Positions 22,101 through 31,744 of a DNA stretch of 35,260 nucleotides are shown here, piece by piece. The position numbers and the translations under genes were made by a program. The DNA lies in NCBI GenBank assembly GCA_026984135.1, contig JALSSR010000236.1, positions 1-35,260 of the forward strand. The letters run 5' to 3'. Origin of the DNA: Bacteroidales bacterium (lineage in GTDB: Bacteria > Bacteroidota > Bacteroidia > Bacteroidales > JAADJA01). Each line of letters begins with the position of its first letter. The stretch's first letter is position 1. The notes under the pieces are model-generated. The model did not search any database. It had not been told where the DNA came from and saw only the letters and a list, made by a program, of their open reading frames with translations.

Positions 22101-24707
22101 AAGAACATCCCAATACATATTATTTCCTTCAGGCAACTTCAACCCGACAAACCTTTTATAAGGAGCATACGGCAATGAAAAGAAGTCTGTACTAAATTCA
22201 CCACTCTCCTCAAAAGCCCTGATCATAAAATTAGCTTTTAGCATTCCGGGAGCGTTTTTATGCGTTCCGAAGTCAGGCTTCACATAAGCTATACCCTCAT
22301 CATTCACCTTTCCGTCGAAAATCACTTCCTCATCAGCGGATATTCTTTTTGTAGGATCATCAAAATTATAATCCTTGAATTTTTCAAAAACCGTTTTTGT
22401 CCTTCTTAGTGTAACCGAAACATTAACTTTTAGATTATGTGCAGTAGCTCCGTGCAACCATCTGACTTTAAGCAATCCTGCAGTGTTTTTATCATTTACG
22501 GAAAGTATCTTTTTTTTGAAGTCAAGATTTATTTTCAATCTGTTGGGTTTAACCGTTTCAATCCTGATGCGTTTTGAGAACACAACACCTCCCACCGTAA
22601 CCTTTGCCCGCCATATTCCTGTTGGTGCATCATCTTCCGTAGTAGTTGTAAAACTATAGAAGCCATTCATTCCGCTTGTGCTTACATTTCTTGAAGCCAA
22701 TTGTCCCTGGGGATTTCGCAGTTCAAAAACAACCGGATGATCTTTGGGAAGAACATTGTTTTCATCTTCAAGAATAAAATTCATAAAAAGGGTATCTCCC
22801 GGGCGCCACACACCTCTGTCGCCATAAATAAAACCTTTGAGCCCCTTCTGGATTTTTTGGCCTTTAACATCAAACATACTTGTCGAAAGAGAAGTGCCGT
22901 CGTCTAAGCGTAAATATCCGATATCTTTGCCATATTCGGCAACAAGGACGAAAGGTTTCTTTTTCAGATCAATATCCGCAAATCCGTCACTACCTGTCGC
23001 CACCTCTCCGATAGGTTGCTGCTGATAGTTGTACATAGTGATTTTCACTCCGCTAAGCGGTTCGGTAGTCCGCAAATCCGTTACTGCCACTTTAAAAACA
23101 TTTCCGGCACTACCTTTGGCTATTAATCCGAGATTAGAAGCCAAGACAGTTTTTTTCACCCACCTGTTCGGACTAAAATACGAGATATGACAAGGATTGT
23201 CACGTTCACGCCAGTCGTAACCATCAGGGTAATACCTATACCAGTAATATCCGCTACCGTCCCAGTAAGAATCCTCATCTTCCGTGTCCATGCTGTTGTT
23301 TTGTCCGAATGCATCAGTTGCGGAATTCTCTTCTCCCGGACAGTCATACATTGAGTACTCCTTTTTAAATGAAAACTCGATTTGATAAATGGCTCCCGGC
23401 TCCATCTTTATAAGGTCGGTCAGATCAACCGAAAAAGCATTCCATTTACCGAAATCAATATTATTGGCATCCGACAACGATATTTTCTTCTTAAAGAGAG
23501 GTCTTCCAACTCTTTGCAACTGATTCTGATATTCATTATCCATTTTGTTAACCTGAAGATATTGAAGTACATTCGTCTTAAATATTTTGACAACTTCAAT
23601 ATCAACGGCATTCAGGTTCACTGCTTCAAAAGGCAGTATCAGTCCGTCGGATTCGGGTAATACCATACCCTTTCCGATCATTCTGACAGCGGGTTTTATC
23701 TCTTCAAAAGAGAGCTCAATAAAATAGGGCTCTTTCATTTTGTATCCGGCTACATTTTTAACGGCAGCTTCTATTTGAAGTGTTTTTGTCCCGGTTTGTC
23801 TTGACGACAAGTATGCCTTAACAATATTCTTTTCTATCATCAACTTCAAATCACCACCATTCTTCAGTCTTATTAAACCATTAAGATTTTGATTCTGTTT
23901 GAGGGGGTCGGAAAATCGTATTTCAATATACTGGAAAGGTTGCTGAACTACATTTACATTAATAACACTGAACTCATCAAGTGGTGGAACAGTTATAGTA
24001 TCCGAGCCTTTAATTTTTATGTTCAACGAACTTCCGTCACGGTAGAGTACTACTTTTTCAGGTTTGGCGGAACGGACAATGCTGTCAACAATAAAAGGGA
24101 ATTTTTTCACACTTCCGGAAAATTCAAAGTGCAAAGGTAATTGCTTTCCGTTTTGTTCTGCACGTAGCAATTTAACAACATCATCTTCTTCCATAACATC
24201 GGAAGTTGTGATATAACCGGTTAGCTTATTCAACGTAAGATCATTTGAGTTATATGGCGTGTATCCTTCCGTTACCACGTTAAAGGACTGCCCGATAGTA
24301 CGAAACTGAAATTTGAATACCCTTAAATCTTTAGAGACATCAAAAAGTTTATCAAGATATAATTCTGCATTGTATGTTTCGCCGGATAACATTTTCTTTA
24401 CCGGTTTGAATTCAATGGTATTTTCATCTTTCAGATAAAGTTTACCTTTAATTTCCGGCTTTATTTTCAGCAACTCAGCATCAATCTGTTCACCCGGTTT
24501 TACATTTTGATTAACAGGTTTACGGAAACTGATGTAAATGGATGATTTTACGGAAATAATTCCAGTTGTATAGCCGGAGATGTAATTTCCAAATTCCGGA
24601 TTTATTTTTTCAGGATGTCCTTTTTCTCTGCCGGGCCCGCAGGAGTACATAAGAAACAGTACAGTCAGCGATAACAGAGTTAATACGGCAATTACATTTT
24701 TTTTCAT
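19110..24707 (-). CDS. Bacterial alpha-2-macroglobulin family lipoprotein with a thioester motif
   Basis: The 1865-aa protein starts with a lipoprotein signal (LFLMYSC, lipidated Cys23) and is therefore probably anchored in the outer or inner membrane facing the periplasm. Macroglobulin-like beta domains fill the N-terminal two thirds. A bait-like region and the A2M domain follow (around NPLMILATLPRVLGPDEEVKL), then the alpha-alpha toroid that carries the thioester motif CGEQ at C1408-Q1411. Bacterial A2Ms trap proteases that breach the envelope and are often encoded with PBP1C, which repairs peptidoglycan. The upstream 1500 residues include a Tyr/Trp/Asp-rich insert (SYWDGSGYYWYRYYPDGYDW), unusual but in frame. 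No frameshift is seen. Confidence 0.92.
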   Translation of the reverse strand: MKKNVIAVLTLLSLTVLFLMYSCGPGREKGHPEKINPEFGNYISGYTTGIISVKSSIYISFRKPVNQNVKPGEQIDAELLKIKPEIKGKLYLKDENTIEFKPVKKMLSGETYNAELYLDKLFDVSKDLRVFKFQFRTIGQSFNVVTEGYTPYNSNDLTLNKLTGYITTSDVMEEDDVVKLLRAEQNGKQLPLHFEFSGSVKKFPFIVDSIVRSAKPEKVVLYRDGSSLNIKIKGSDTITVPPLDEFSVINVNVVQQPFQYIEIRFSDPLKQNQNLNGLIRLKNGGDLKLMIEKNIVKAYLSSRQTGTKTLQIEAAVKNVAGYKMKEPYFIELSFEEIKPAVRMIGKGMVLPESDGLILPFEAVNLNAVDIEVVKIFKTNVLQYLQVNKMDNEYQNQLQRVGRPLFKKKISLSDANNIDFGKWNAFSVDLTDLIKMEPGAIYQIEFSFKKEYSMYDCPGEENSATDAFGQNNSMDTEDEDSYWDGSGYYWYRYYPDGYDWRERDNPCHISYFSPNRWVKKTVLASNLGLIAKGSAGNVFKVAVTDLRTTEPLSGVKITMYNYQQQPIGEVATGSDGFADIDLKKKPFVLVAEYGKDIGYLRLDDGTSLSTSMFDVKGQKIQKGLKGFIYGDRGVWRPGDTLFMNFILEDENNVLPKDHPVVFELRNPQGQLASRNVSTSGMNGFYSFTTTTEDDAPTGIWRAKVTVGGVVFSKRIRIETVKPNRLKINLDFKKKILSVNDKNTAGLLKVRWLHGATAHNLKVNVSVTLRRTKTVFEKFKDYNFDDPTKRISADEEVIFDGKVNDEGIAYVKPDFGTHKNAPGMLKANFMIRAFEESGEFSTDFFSLPYAPYKRFVGLKLPEGNNMYWDVLVTDSTYTGHIAVVDENGNPVSAENLEVMLYKVRWRWWWDVSEQNLGNYFNSSYHELLMKKTVSAKNGKGSFTFKVEYPDWGRYLLYVKDPSGHHSTGKYFYADWPEWRSRSNRKRPEGPAVLAFSSDKKKYNVGEKAEISFPTSGLGRALVTVENGSRVIDAYWIIPEPEKKETKFIVDITEDMCPNVYVGITYVQPHAQTANDLPIRLYGVINISVEDRKTRLYPQIDMPDELKPEKNFTIRVSEKNDKPMTYTLAIVDDGLLDLTRFKTPDPWSAFYAREALGVKTWDLYDYVLGAYGGKMEKLFAIGGDEGEQVKNKQKANRFKPVVMFLGPFTLNGGRNEHKLKMPKYVGSVRVMVVAGNRGAYGSVDKTVPVRNPLMILATLPRVLGPDEEVKLPVTVFAMDKKVKDVKLEVKTNEMFGIVGSKVRNVHFDKTGDKLVTFSLKVAENTGIARVTVIATGGGEKASYDLELNVRNPNPPVTDILETVINPGESTTIAYKPIGISGTNEGTFEVSDIPPIDFGRRLKYLLHYPYGCGEQTTSAAFPQLYISDFIETDQRVTNYTTKNVKEAIRALGFMQLPNGGFRYWPNALTANDWLTTYAGHFMLEAENKGYSLPPGFKDSWIEYQKKAARDWAYYNDKYPGYYSGYEFAQAYRLYTLALAGSPEMGAMNRLKEKVSFVSSKWRLAAAYALAGQTEVAKNLVKDLSTDVPKYHLRNYVYGSVLRDQAMILETMTILGEKEVAAKLVAQIARKLSSNSWYSTQTTAFCLCAIGKYAGKNKITGDELHYNYKMNSDKKTEVRTQLPISQFDLNFQKNDSGKVIIENKGESLIFARLVLQGTPVTGDETSAENNLIINVKYTTLKGKEIDVSKIEQGTDFLAVVKVFNPGIYGWLENMAITQIFPSGWEIINTRLADYTTVHHADYPTYQDIRDDRVYTYFDIGHGNKTFIVTLNASYLGKFYLPAVTCEAMYNNSINARVPGQWVEVVKPGEK

Positions 24708-24788
24708 AATAACAATGTCTTAAAGGAATTTATAAAAAACAATATCAATAATCGGGTACAAACCGAAGAGACATTTCGATTATTTATG

Positions 24789-24796
24789 CAAATATA
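24789..24796 (-). promoter_or_regulatory. -7 element upstream of the alpha-2-macroglobulin gene
   Basis: TATATTTG on the minus strand matches TAnnTTTG and would give a leader of about 75 nt. A -33 TTG at suitable spacing is not visible. Confidence 0.35.
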
Positions 24797-24854
24797 TATA
24801 AAACGTAAAAACTTTACCGGATATTTTTTGGCACAATTGTAAGTTTATATTTTA

Positions 24855-24862
24855 TACCTTTG
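24855..24862 (+). promoter_or_regulatory. -7 element upstream of the TolC-family gene
   Basis: TACCTTTG matches TAnnTTTG. A TTG at 24837-24839 is only 15 nt away, shorter than usual. The implied leader is about 58 nt. Confidence 0.4.
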
Positions 24863-24925
24863 CTAATTGTTATTGTTATTCACGGTTCTTAGAAGAAGTA
24901 ATGTTTCATTTAAATATTTAAAGTA

Positions 24926-26416
24926 ATGATAAAAAAAGGAGTTATTGTCAGCATTTTTCTTTTCATTTTTTTGTTTTTCAACCATTTGGAATTATTTTCA
25001 CAAGACAATGTAAGCCGGTTAACCCTTGATGATGCAATCAGGATTGCACGTGACCAATCACCTGGAGCATTAATGGCCAAACACCGTTTCAGGTCAAGCT
25101 ATTGGCAATACAGATCATATAAAGCGGGATATTTACCCTCTTTAACCGTCGGTGGTAATTTACCGTCATTTGACAGGTCATTCCAGCAGGTGTTGTTACC
25201 CGAAGGGCAGGTACTTTTGGAAAACAGGTCGGCAAGCTGGTCGGCAAACGCCTCAATAAATCAGAGAATAGGTCCGACCGGAGGCCAGGTTTTTCTATCC
25301 TCCAACCTGAGAAGACTTGATAACTTTACAGATAGTGCAACATACACTCAATATATGTCAACACCTATTAACATTGGTTATAATCAGCCCATATTCAAAT
25401 ATAATCCCTTTAAATGGGAAAAGAAGATAGAACCAATGAAATATAAAGAGGCAAAAAAGAAGTATCTTGAAGATATGGAGCAAGTTTCGATGAATGCAAC
25501 CAACTATTTTTTCAACCTGTTACTTGCACAAATTCAACTAAAAGTAGCTAAAATAAACCTTGCCAATTACGACACTATTTACAAAATTGCAAAGGGCAGA
25601 TTTAATCTGGGTACAATTGCCGAAAATGAGCTCTTGCAGTTGGAACTCGAATATCTGAAAGCCGGGTCACGACTTGAAGATGCAAAAATCAATGTTGATA
25701 ATGTAATGTACCAGTTCAAATCATACCTCAGAATAAAAGATGACCAGCCCGTTGAACTGATACCTCCCGATAAAATTACACCCTTTGAAGTTGATCCTTC
25801 AAAAGCAATTGCAGAAGCAAGGGCAAATAATTCCGAAGCACTGGGCTTTGAGCGACGGCTTATTGAAGCGGAACAAAGTGTAAATATGGCCAAAATGAAC
25901 GGACGTTTCGACATGGATCTCTACGCTGTTTACGGACTTACTCAACGATCCGTTGAATTTAACAAAGTGTACAACAATGCTATCCCCGAGCAAAAACTGA
26001 CTATTGGAGTTACCCTGCCAATAGTAGACTGGGGTGTGGCCAGAGGTAAAATCAAAATGGCCGAATCTCAGAGGGAACTGATCCAGACACAGGTTGAACA
26101 AGACCAAATTGACTTTGATCAGCAGATATTTCTAAAAGTGGCAAAATTCAATATGCAGGATGAGCAGGTCAATATCTCGGCAAAAGCCGATACCGTGGCT
26201 AAAAAAAGTTACGAGATAACTAAAGCCCGTTATCTGATTGGTAAAATAAGTGTTACCGACCTGAACATTGCGCAACAAAATACGGACAATTCAACAAGTA
26301 GCTACATTAATACATTGCGCACATACTGGACAAGTTATTTTGAAATCCGTAAACTTACCCTTTATGATTTTGAAAAGAATCTGCCGATAACCATTGATTA
26401 TAAGGAATTGCTTTAA
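24926..26416 (+). CDS. TolC-family outer membrane efflux/export channel protein
   Basis: The 496-aa protein has a signal peptide (ending LFSQ), then the TolC-family opening LTLDDAIRIARDQSPGALMAK. Two long alpha-helical hairpin repeats with heptad character follow (for example NLANYDTIYKIAKGRFNLGTIAENELLQLELEY, and again near SYEITKARYLIGKISVTDLNIA). These trimeric channels span the outer membrane and periplasm for efflux pumps or type I secretion. In most genomes they adjoin an adaptor and an inner-membrane pump. Here the neighbours are an unrelated macroglobulin and eno, so partner and substrate are unknown. The gene is divergent from the macroglobulin gene. Confidence 0.88.
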   Translation: MIKKGVIVSIFLFIFLFFNHLELFSQDNVSRLTLDDAIRIARDQSPGALMAKHRFRSSYWQYRSYKAGYLPSLTVGGNLPSFDRSFQQVLLPEGQVLLENRSASWSANASINQRIGPTGGQVFLSSNLRRLDNFTDSATYTQYMSTPINIGYNQPIFKYNPFKWEKKIEPMKYKEAKKKYLEDMEQVSMNATNYFFNLLLAQIQLKVAKINLANYDTIYKIAKGRFNLGTIAENELLQLELEYLKAGSRLEDAKINVDNVMYQFKSYLRIKDDQPVELIPPDKITPFEVDPSKAIAEARANNSEALGFERRLIEAEQSVNMAKMNGRFDMDLYAVYGLTQRSVEFNKVYNNAIPEQKLTIGVTLPIVDWGVARGKIKMAESQRELIQTQVEQDQIDFDQQIFLKVAKFNMQDEQVNISAKADTVAKKSYEITKARYLIGKISVTDLNIAQQNTDNSTSSYINTLRTYWTSYFEIRKLTLYDFEKNLPITIDYKELL

Positions 26417-26492
26417 GGGAAGGAGAAAGGTATTCAGATTAACTGTCCCATAAATTTTATTGGGAATAAGTTCATTGCATTAATACCTGATG

Positions 26493-26565
26493 CCTCTGCG
26501 GTTCTTAGTGTCTTTGAGCCTTAGTGGCATAATAGCCACAAAGACACGAAGGCCAAAGAAAATAC
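26493..26565. repeat. Interspersed inverted-repeat relic (CTTAGTGTCTTTG type)
   Basis: GTGTCTTT (26508-26515) and GTGGC (26524-26528) pair with GCCAC (26535-26539) and AAAGACAC (26540-26547), a 13-bp stem with an 8-nt bulge. Sequence of the 'gtgtctttg...ttagtggc' kind recurs in intergenic DNA of many Bacteroidota by my recollection. It explains the spurious 62-aa ORF at 26490-26678. The rest of the 308-bp gap between the TolC gene and eno holds only the eno terminator. Confidence 0.55.
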
Positions 26566-26649
26566 AAAGGAAAACTCACAAAGCGGGTCATCACATTTCC
26601 CACAGGGTCGCAGTTGTTCGGGAGTTAAGCGTTGGGAGTGTGCCCGATA

Positions 26650-26692
26650 TAAGAAAAGCTAAGACCATTGCAAATTAGGCAATGATCTTAGC
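26650..26692 (-). terminator. Rho-independent terminator of eno
   Basis: GCTAAGACCATTGC (26658-26671) pairs with GCAATGATCTTAGC (26679-26692), a 14-bp stem with one mismatch and a 7-nt loop. On the minus strand a T-rich run (TTTTCTT) follows. It begins 32 nt after the enolase stop. Confidence 0.88.
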
Positions 26693-26724
26693 TCATACCA
26701 AACCAAATTTTCTGCCCTTTCGGT

Positions 26725-28020
<1,296 letters not shown>

Positions 28021-28060
28021 TTATTAATTTTTAATTAGTTGATATAAATATTGCCCAAAA

Positions 28061-28100
28061 ACACAAAAAAGGATAAAGCTATTTTGCCCTATCCTTTTTT
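28061..28100 (-). terminator. Terminator at the end of the spc/alpha ribosomal operon
   Basis: AAAAAGGATA (28066-28075) and TATCCTTTTT (28090-28099) form a 10-bp stem with a 14-nt loop. On the minus strand a T-rich tract (TTTTTTGTGT) follows. It lies 20 nt after the rplQ stop codon and 43 nt before the eno start. Confidence 0.85.
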
Positions 28101-28120
28101 ATAGAAAAATAGCTAATATA

Positions 28121-28804
28121 TTAATTGTTATCTTTCTTTTCGTTATCTTTATTATCAGAAGATTCCTCTTCCTTTTCAACTTCAGCCTTAGGTTCCTCTG
28201 CAGGTGCTTCAGCCTTGGGTTCCTCAGCCTTCGGCTCCTCTTTTTCAGGAACTTCCGTTTTTGTCACCTCAGCTTTAGTTGCTTCATCAGTAGCTTCAGC
28301 TTTAGCATCATCAACCTTTTCGGCAACGGTCTCAACAGTTTCTTCAGCTACGCTCTTTATTGCCTCCGTTGTTTCAGACTTCCTAGCACCACCTCTTCTT
28401 CTCCTTCTGGATGTTTTCTTAGTCTCTTTGGTACCAAGCAGATTCTCATTGAAGTCCACCAGTTCCATCATACACATCTCTGCATTATCACCAAGGCGGT
28501 TACCAATTTTGATAATACGCGTATATCCACCCGGGCGGTCGGCAACTTTTAAAGAAACTTCTCTAAAGAGTTCTGTAACCGCTTCCTTACTTTTCAAATA
28601 ACTAAAAACTATCCTTCTTGAATGCGTAGTATCGGTCTTTGATTTGGTAATCAAAGGTTCAACATAGCCTCTCAGGGCTTTAGCCTTAGCAAGAGTTGTG
28701 TGAATTCTTTTATGCAATATCAGCGAAGTAGCCATATTGGCCATCATTGCTTTCCTGTGTGCACTTGTTCTCGATAAATGATTAATTTTCTTCCTGTGTC
28801 TCAT
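28121..28804 (-). CDS. rplQ: 50S ribosomal protein L17 with a long Ala/Glu/Lys-rich tail
   Basis: L17 borders the peptide exit tunnel. The N-terminal 120 residues are a normal L17 ([20 protein letters not shown], with RPGGYTRI near the end). A basic linker ([15 protein letters not shown], about 129-144) follows, then about 80 residues of low-complexity Ala, Glu, Lys, Pro and Thr with repeats of the type [10 protein letters not shown]. The total of 227 aa compares with about 127 in E. coli. Extended L17 tails are seen in Bacteroidota; this one is highly charged and presumably disordered. It is the last gene of the ribosomal cluster, 5 nt after rpoA. Confidence 0.96.
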   Translation of the reverse strand: MRHRKKINHLSRTSAHRKAMMANMATSLILHKRIHTTLAKAKALRGYVEPLITKSKTDTTHSRRIVFSYLKSKEAVTELFREVSLKVADRPGGYTRIIKIGNRLGDNAEMCMMELVDFNENLLGTKETKKTSRRRRRGGARKSETTEAIKSVAEETVETVAEKVDDAKAEATDEATKAEVTKTEVPEKEEPKAEEPKAEAPAEEPKAEVEKEEESSDNKDNEKKDNN

Positions 28805-28809
28805 CTCGA

Positions 28810-29802
28810 TTATTCCTTATCTAATTTATACTTTGATATATTCATTCCAAATTCAAGACCTTTTAACTTCACTAAATCTTCCAGTTCGGTCAGGGATTTT
28901 TTACCAAAGTTTCTGAATTTCAACAAATCATTTTTATTAAACTGTACCAGTTCGCCAAGTGTTTCCACGTCAGCGGCTTTTAAACAATTCAATGCCCTGA
29001 CGGAGAGGTCAAGATCAACGAGTTTTGTTTTCAGCAATTGTCTGGTATGTAATGAGCTTTCGTCAAACTCTTCAGTAACCGTTTTATCTTCCGTATCCAG
29101 TGTAATACGTTCATCCGAGAAAAGCATAAAGTGATGTATGAGTATCTTTGCAGCCTCTTTCAATGCTTCTTTAGGATGAATAGAACCATCGGTATTGATT
29201 TCAAAAACCAGCTTTTCATAGTCGGTTTTCTGCTCAACCCTGTAATTTTCGGTATGATATTTCACATTTTTAATAGGGGTATGGATTGAGTCCATAGCAA
29301 TTGTCCCAATGGGAGCATTAATACTTTTATTTTCTTCAGCCGGCACATATCCCCTACCCTTTTCGATTGTAAGTTCCATGGAGAGTTTAACACTCGGCTC
29401 CATATGACATATAATCTGTTCCGGATTCAGAACCTGAAAAACCGACAGAAACTTATTAATATCACCGGCTTTAAACTCATCCTGATCACCAATAACTATC
29501 TGTACTTTCTCGGAATTTTCTTCTTCAATCTGTCTTTTAAATCTGATTTTCTTCAAATTCAAAATAATTTCAGTAACATCCTCAACAATACCTTTAATGG
29601 TTGAGAACTCCTGCTCCACGCCTTCGATTTTCACAGAAGTGATTGCATAACCTTCAAGTGAGGATAAAAGAATTCGTCTTAGTGCATTACCAATAGTAAT
29701 ACCGAATCCAGGTTCGAGCGGACGAAATTCAAAGGTACCTTTGAAATCATCGGCATCGATCATTATAACTTTATCTGGTTTTTGAAATGCTAATATTGAC
29801 AT
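28810..29802 (-). CDS. rpoA: DNA-directed RNA polymerase subunit alpha
   Basis: This is the assembly platform of RNA polymerase. The N-terminal dimerisation domain (about residues 1-235) contains [23 protein letters not shown]. The C-terminal domain (about 250-330), which contacts UP elements and activators, contains [21 protein letters not shown] and [12 protein letters not shown]. At 330 aa it is the usual length. It sits in the conserved position between rpsD and rplQ. Confidence 0.98.
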   Translation of the reverse strand: MSILAFQKPDKVIMIDADDFKGTFEFRPLEPGFGITIGNALRRILLSSLEGYAITSVKIEGVEQEFSTIKGIVEDVTEIILNLKKIRFKRQIEEENSEKVQIVIGDQDEFKAGDINKFLSVFQVLNPEQIICHMEPSVKLSMELTIEKGRGYVPAEENKSINAPIGTIAMDSIHTPIKNVKYHTENYRVEQKTDYEKLVFEINTDGSIHPKEALKEAAKILIHHFMLFSDERITLDTEDKTVTEEFDESSLHTRQLLKTKLVDLDLSVRALNCLKAADVETLGELVQFNKNDLLKFRNFGKKSLTELEDLVKLKGLEFGMNISKYKLDKE

Positions 29803-29847
29803 ACTCAGCTTTTTTAATTATTGATTATCTACCGGTTAGGCTAATTA

Positions 29848-30453
29848 CTATTTAGAATACAATTCAACAATAAGCTGCTCCTTGATATTTTCAGGGATTT
29901 CAGCTCTTTCGGGATAATTTAAAAATTTACCCGCCAACAGATTTTCATCCCACTCAAGCCAAGAAAATGCATTTGATCTTGAAGCGAGCGAATCAGTAAT
30001 AGCCTCAAGCGACTTTGATTTCTCCCTGACACTAATAATATCACCCGGTTTGATGGAATAAGAAGGAATATTTACTATTTCTCCATTAACCAAAATGTGC
30101 CTGTGGCCAACCAACTGACGAGCGGCAGGGCGTGAAGGAGCAATTCCGAGACGAAAAACAACATTATCAAGTCGTGCCTCAATAAGTTGTAAAAGAATTT
30201 CACCGGTAATACCCTTCTTGCGCGAAGCCCTCTTAAAAATGTTCTTAAACTGACGTTCAAGAATACCGTAAGTATATTTAGCTTTCTGTTTCTCCATCAA
30301 CTGGACACCATATTCCGACTGTTTCCTTCTTCTTCTGGAGTTTCCATGCTGTCCCGGAGGATAGTTTTTCTTTTCAAAAGCTTTATCAGGGCCAAAAATA
30401 GGTTCTCTGAATTTCCTGGCTATTTTCGTTTTCGGACCAATATATCTTGCCAT
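29848..30453 (-). CDS. rpsD: 30S ribosomal protein S4
   Basis: S4 is a primary 16S rRNA-binding protein and, in many bacteria, the translational regulator of the alpha operon. The 201-aa product starts [17 protein letters not shown] and has the S4 RNA-binding domain around [24 protein letters not shown]. The N-terminal zinc-ribbon cysteines of some S4 proteins are absent (no Cys in the protein), so this is the zinc-free form. It lies between rpsK and rpoA. Confidence 0.98.
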   Translation of the reverse strand: MARYIGPKTKIARKFREPIFGPDKAFEKKNYPPGQHGNSRRRRKQSEYGVQLMEKQKAKYTYGILERQFKNIFKRASRKKGITGEILLQLIEARLDNVVFRLGIAPSRPAARQLVGHRHILVNGEIVNIPSYSIKPGDIISVREKSKSLEAITDSLASRSNAFSWLEWDENLLAGKFLNYPERAEIPENIKEQLIVELYSK

Positions 30454-30513
30454 TTTATATCTGTTTTCTATTGTTAATTCATTATTTAATCAAATCCACA
30501 TTCCCATTCAAAT

Positions 30514-30903
30514 TTAGACTCTTCTTCTTTTAGGAGGTCTGCACCCATTATGGGGAAGTGGAGTAACATCTTTTATTTCAATAACTTCAATACCTGAAGA
30601 GTGAAGTGTTCTGATCGCAGATTCTCTTCCGGAACCCGGACCTTTAACTAAAACTTTTACTTTTCTCAATCCAAGGTCGTAAGCAACCTTAGCTGCATCT
30701 GAAGCTGCCAGCTGAGCTGCGTAAGGAGTATTTTTCTTTGAACCCCTGAATCCCATCTTGCCTGCTGATCCCCAAGAGATCACCTGACCTGAATTATTCG
30801 TCAGAGTAATAATAATATTGTTGAAAGAAGCGCTGATATAAGCTCTTCCGTATGTTTCAACGTTTACTACTCTCTTTTTTGTACTTCTGGTTTTCTTAGC
30901 CAT
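30514..30903 (-). CDS. rpsK: 30S ribosomal protein S11
   Basis: S11 lines the platform of the small subunit near the mRNA exit. The 129-aa protein has the family core [20 protein letters not shown], followed by SSAGIEV-like sequence ([20 protein letters not shown]) and the basic end RPPKRRRV. The unusual start is only a lysine-rich head ([11 protein letters not shown]). It has its conventional neighbours rpsM and rpsD. Confidence 0.98.
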   Translation of the reverse strand: MAKKTRSTKKRVVNVETYGRAYISASFNNIIITLTNNSGQVISWGSAGKMGFRGSKKNTPYAAQLAASDAAKVAYDLGLRKVKVLVKGPGSGRESAIRTLHSSGIEVIEIKDVTPLPHNGCRPPKRRRV

Positions 30904-30948
30904 AATATTTATTTACCGTCGTAATTAATTTTCCAACTTAATTATATA

Positions 30949-31329
30949 TTAACCCTTAGGAGCTTTCTTTTTATTAGCAATTGTCTTCTTGCGTCCTTTT
31001 CTTGTCCTGGCATTGTTCTTGGTATGCTGACCACGTAACGGAAGACCGATACGATGCCTGATACCCCTGTAGGTTCCAATGTCCATCAATCGCTTAATAT
31101 TCATTTGGACTTCAGAACGCAATTCACCTTCAACCTTAAAATTATTACTGATGACATTACGAATTGCCGTTTGCTCTTCGTCGTTCCAGTCCTGAACTTT
31201 TTTTGCACCGTCAACACCAACTTCCTTCAGGATTTTACGTGCTGTTGACCTTCCTATACCATAGATATAAGTTAAAGCAACCTCACCTGCTTTATTCTTC
31301 GGTATATCAATTCCTGCTATACGAGCCAT
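30949..31329 (-). CDS. rpsM: 30S ribosomal protein S13
   Basis: S13 contacts tRNA in the P site and the 50S subunit. The 126-aa product shows [13 protein letters not shown], the helix-hairpin-helix stretch [14 protein letters not shown], and the conserved C-terminal [22 protein letters not shown] with a basic tail. It is preceded by rpmJ and followed by rpsK, as in other bacteria. Confidence 0.98.
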   Translation of the reverse strand: MARIAGIDIPKNKAGEVALTYIYGIGRSTARKILKEVGVDGAKKVQDWNDEEQTAIRNVISNNFKVEGELRSEVQMNIKRLMDIGTYRGIRHRIGLPLRGQHTKNNARTRKGRKKTIANKKKAPKG

Positions 31330-31383
31330 ATAAACTATTTATTTTTTATTATTGTTCAAAATTAAAATTTCAAATCAAATATT

Positions 31384-31500
31384 CTATCCTTGTCTCTGTT
31401 TGTACTTAGGATTTTTCTTATTGATTACATATAAACGTCCCTTTCTGCGAACGATTTTGCAATCCGGTGTTCTCTTCTTTACAGATGCCCTGACTTTCAT
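31384..31500 (-). CDS. rpmJ: 50S ribosomal protein L36, zinc-free form
   Basis: Missed by the ORF track because of its size. The minus frame from ATG (complement of 31498-31500) to TAG (31384-31386) encodes 38 aa beginning [20 protein letters not shown] and ending [11 protein letters not shown], a clear L36. Of the four zinc ligands of the C+ form (Cys11, Cys14, Cys27, His33) only Cys14 remains; Thr11, Asn27 and Tyr33 replace the others. It therefore cannot bind zinc in the usual way. Order infA-rpmJ-rpsM is canonical. Confidence 0.96.
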   Translation of the reverse strand: MKVRASVKKRTPDCKIVRRKGRLYVINKKNPKYKQRQG

Positions 31501-31513
31501 TGTTTTCTACTTT

Positions 31514-31732
31514 TTATTTGTACCTAAATGTTATACGTCCTTTTGATAAATCATATGGCGACATCTCCAGTTTCACTCTGTCGCCCGGCAAAATTTTAAT
31601 ATAGTGCATCCTCATCTTTCCCGAAATATGAGCTGTAATAACATGTCCATTTTCCAGTTCCACACGAAACATAGCGTTACCCAACGATTCAATAACCGTT
31701 CCGTCTTGTTCTATTGATGCCTGTTTTGCCAT
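31514..31732 (-). CDS. infA: Translation initiation factor IF-1
   Basis: IF-1 binds the A site of the 30S subunit during initiation. The 72-aa protein is a complete OB-fold: [59 protein letters not shown]. Length and motifs are standard. It lies 12 nt downstream of map and 13 nt before rpmJ. Confidence 0.98.
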   Translation of the reverse strand: MAKQASIEQDGTVIESLGNAMFRVELENGHVITAHISGKMRMHYIKILPGDRVKLEMSPYDLSKGRITFRYK

Positions 31733-31744
31733 AATCTTTTAAAA

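Noticed and set aside
26490-26678. 62-aa ORF downstream of the TolC gene
   Set aside because: It is a translation of the inverted-repeat relic and of the eno terminator arm, with no protein features.
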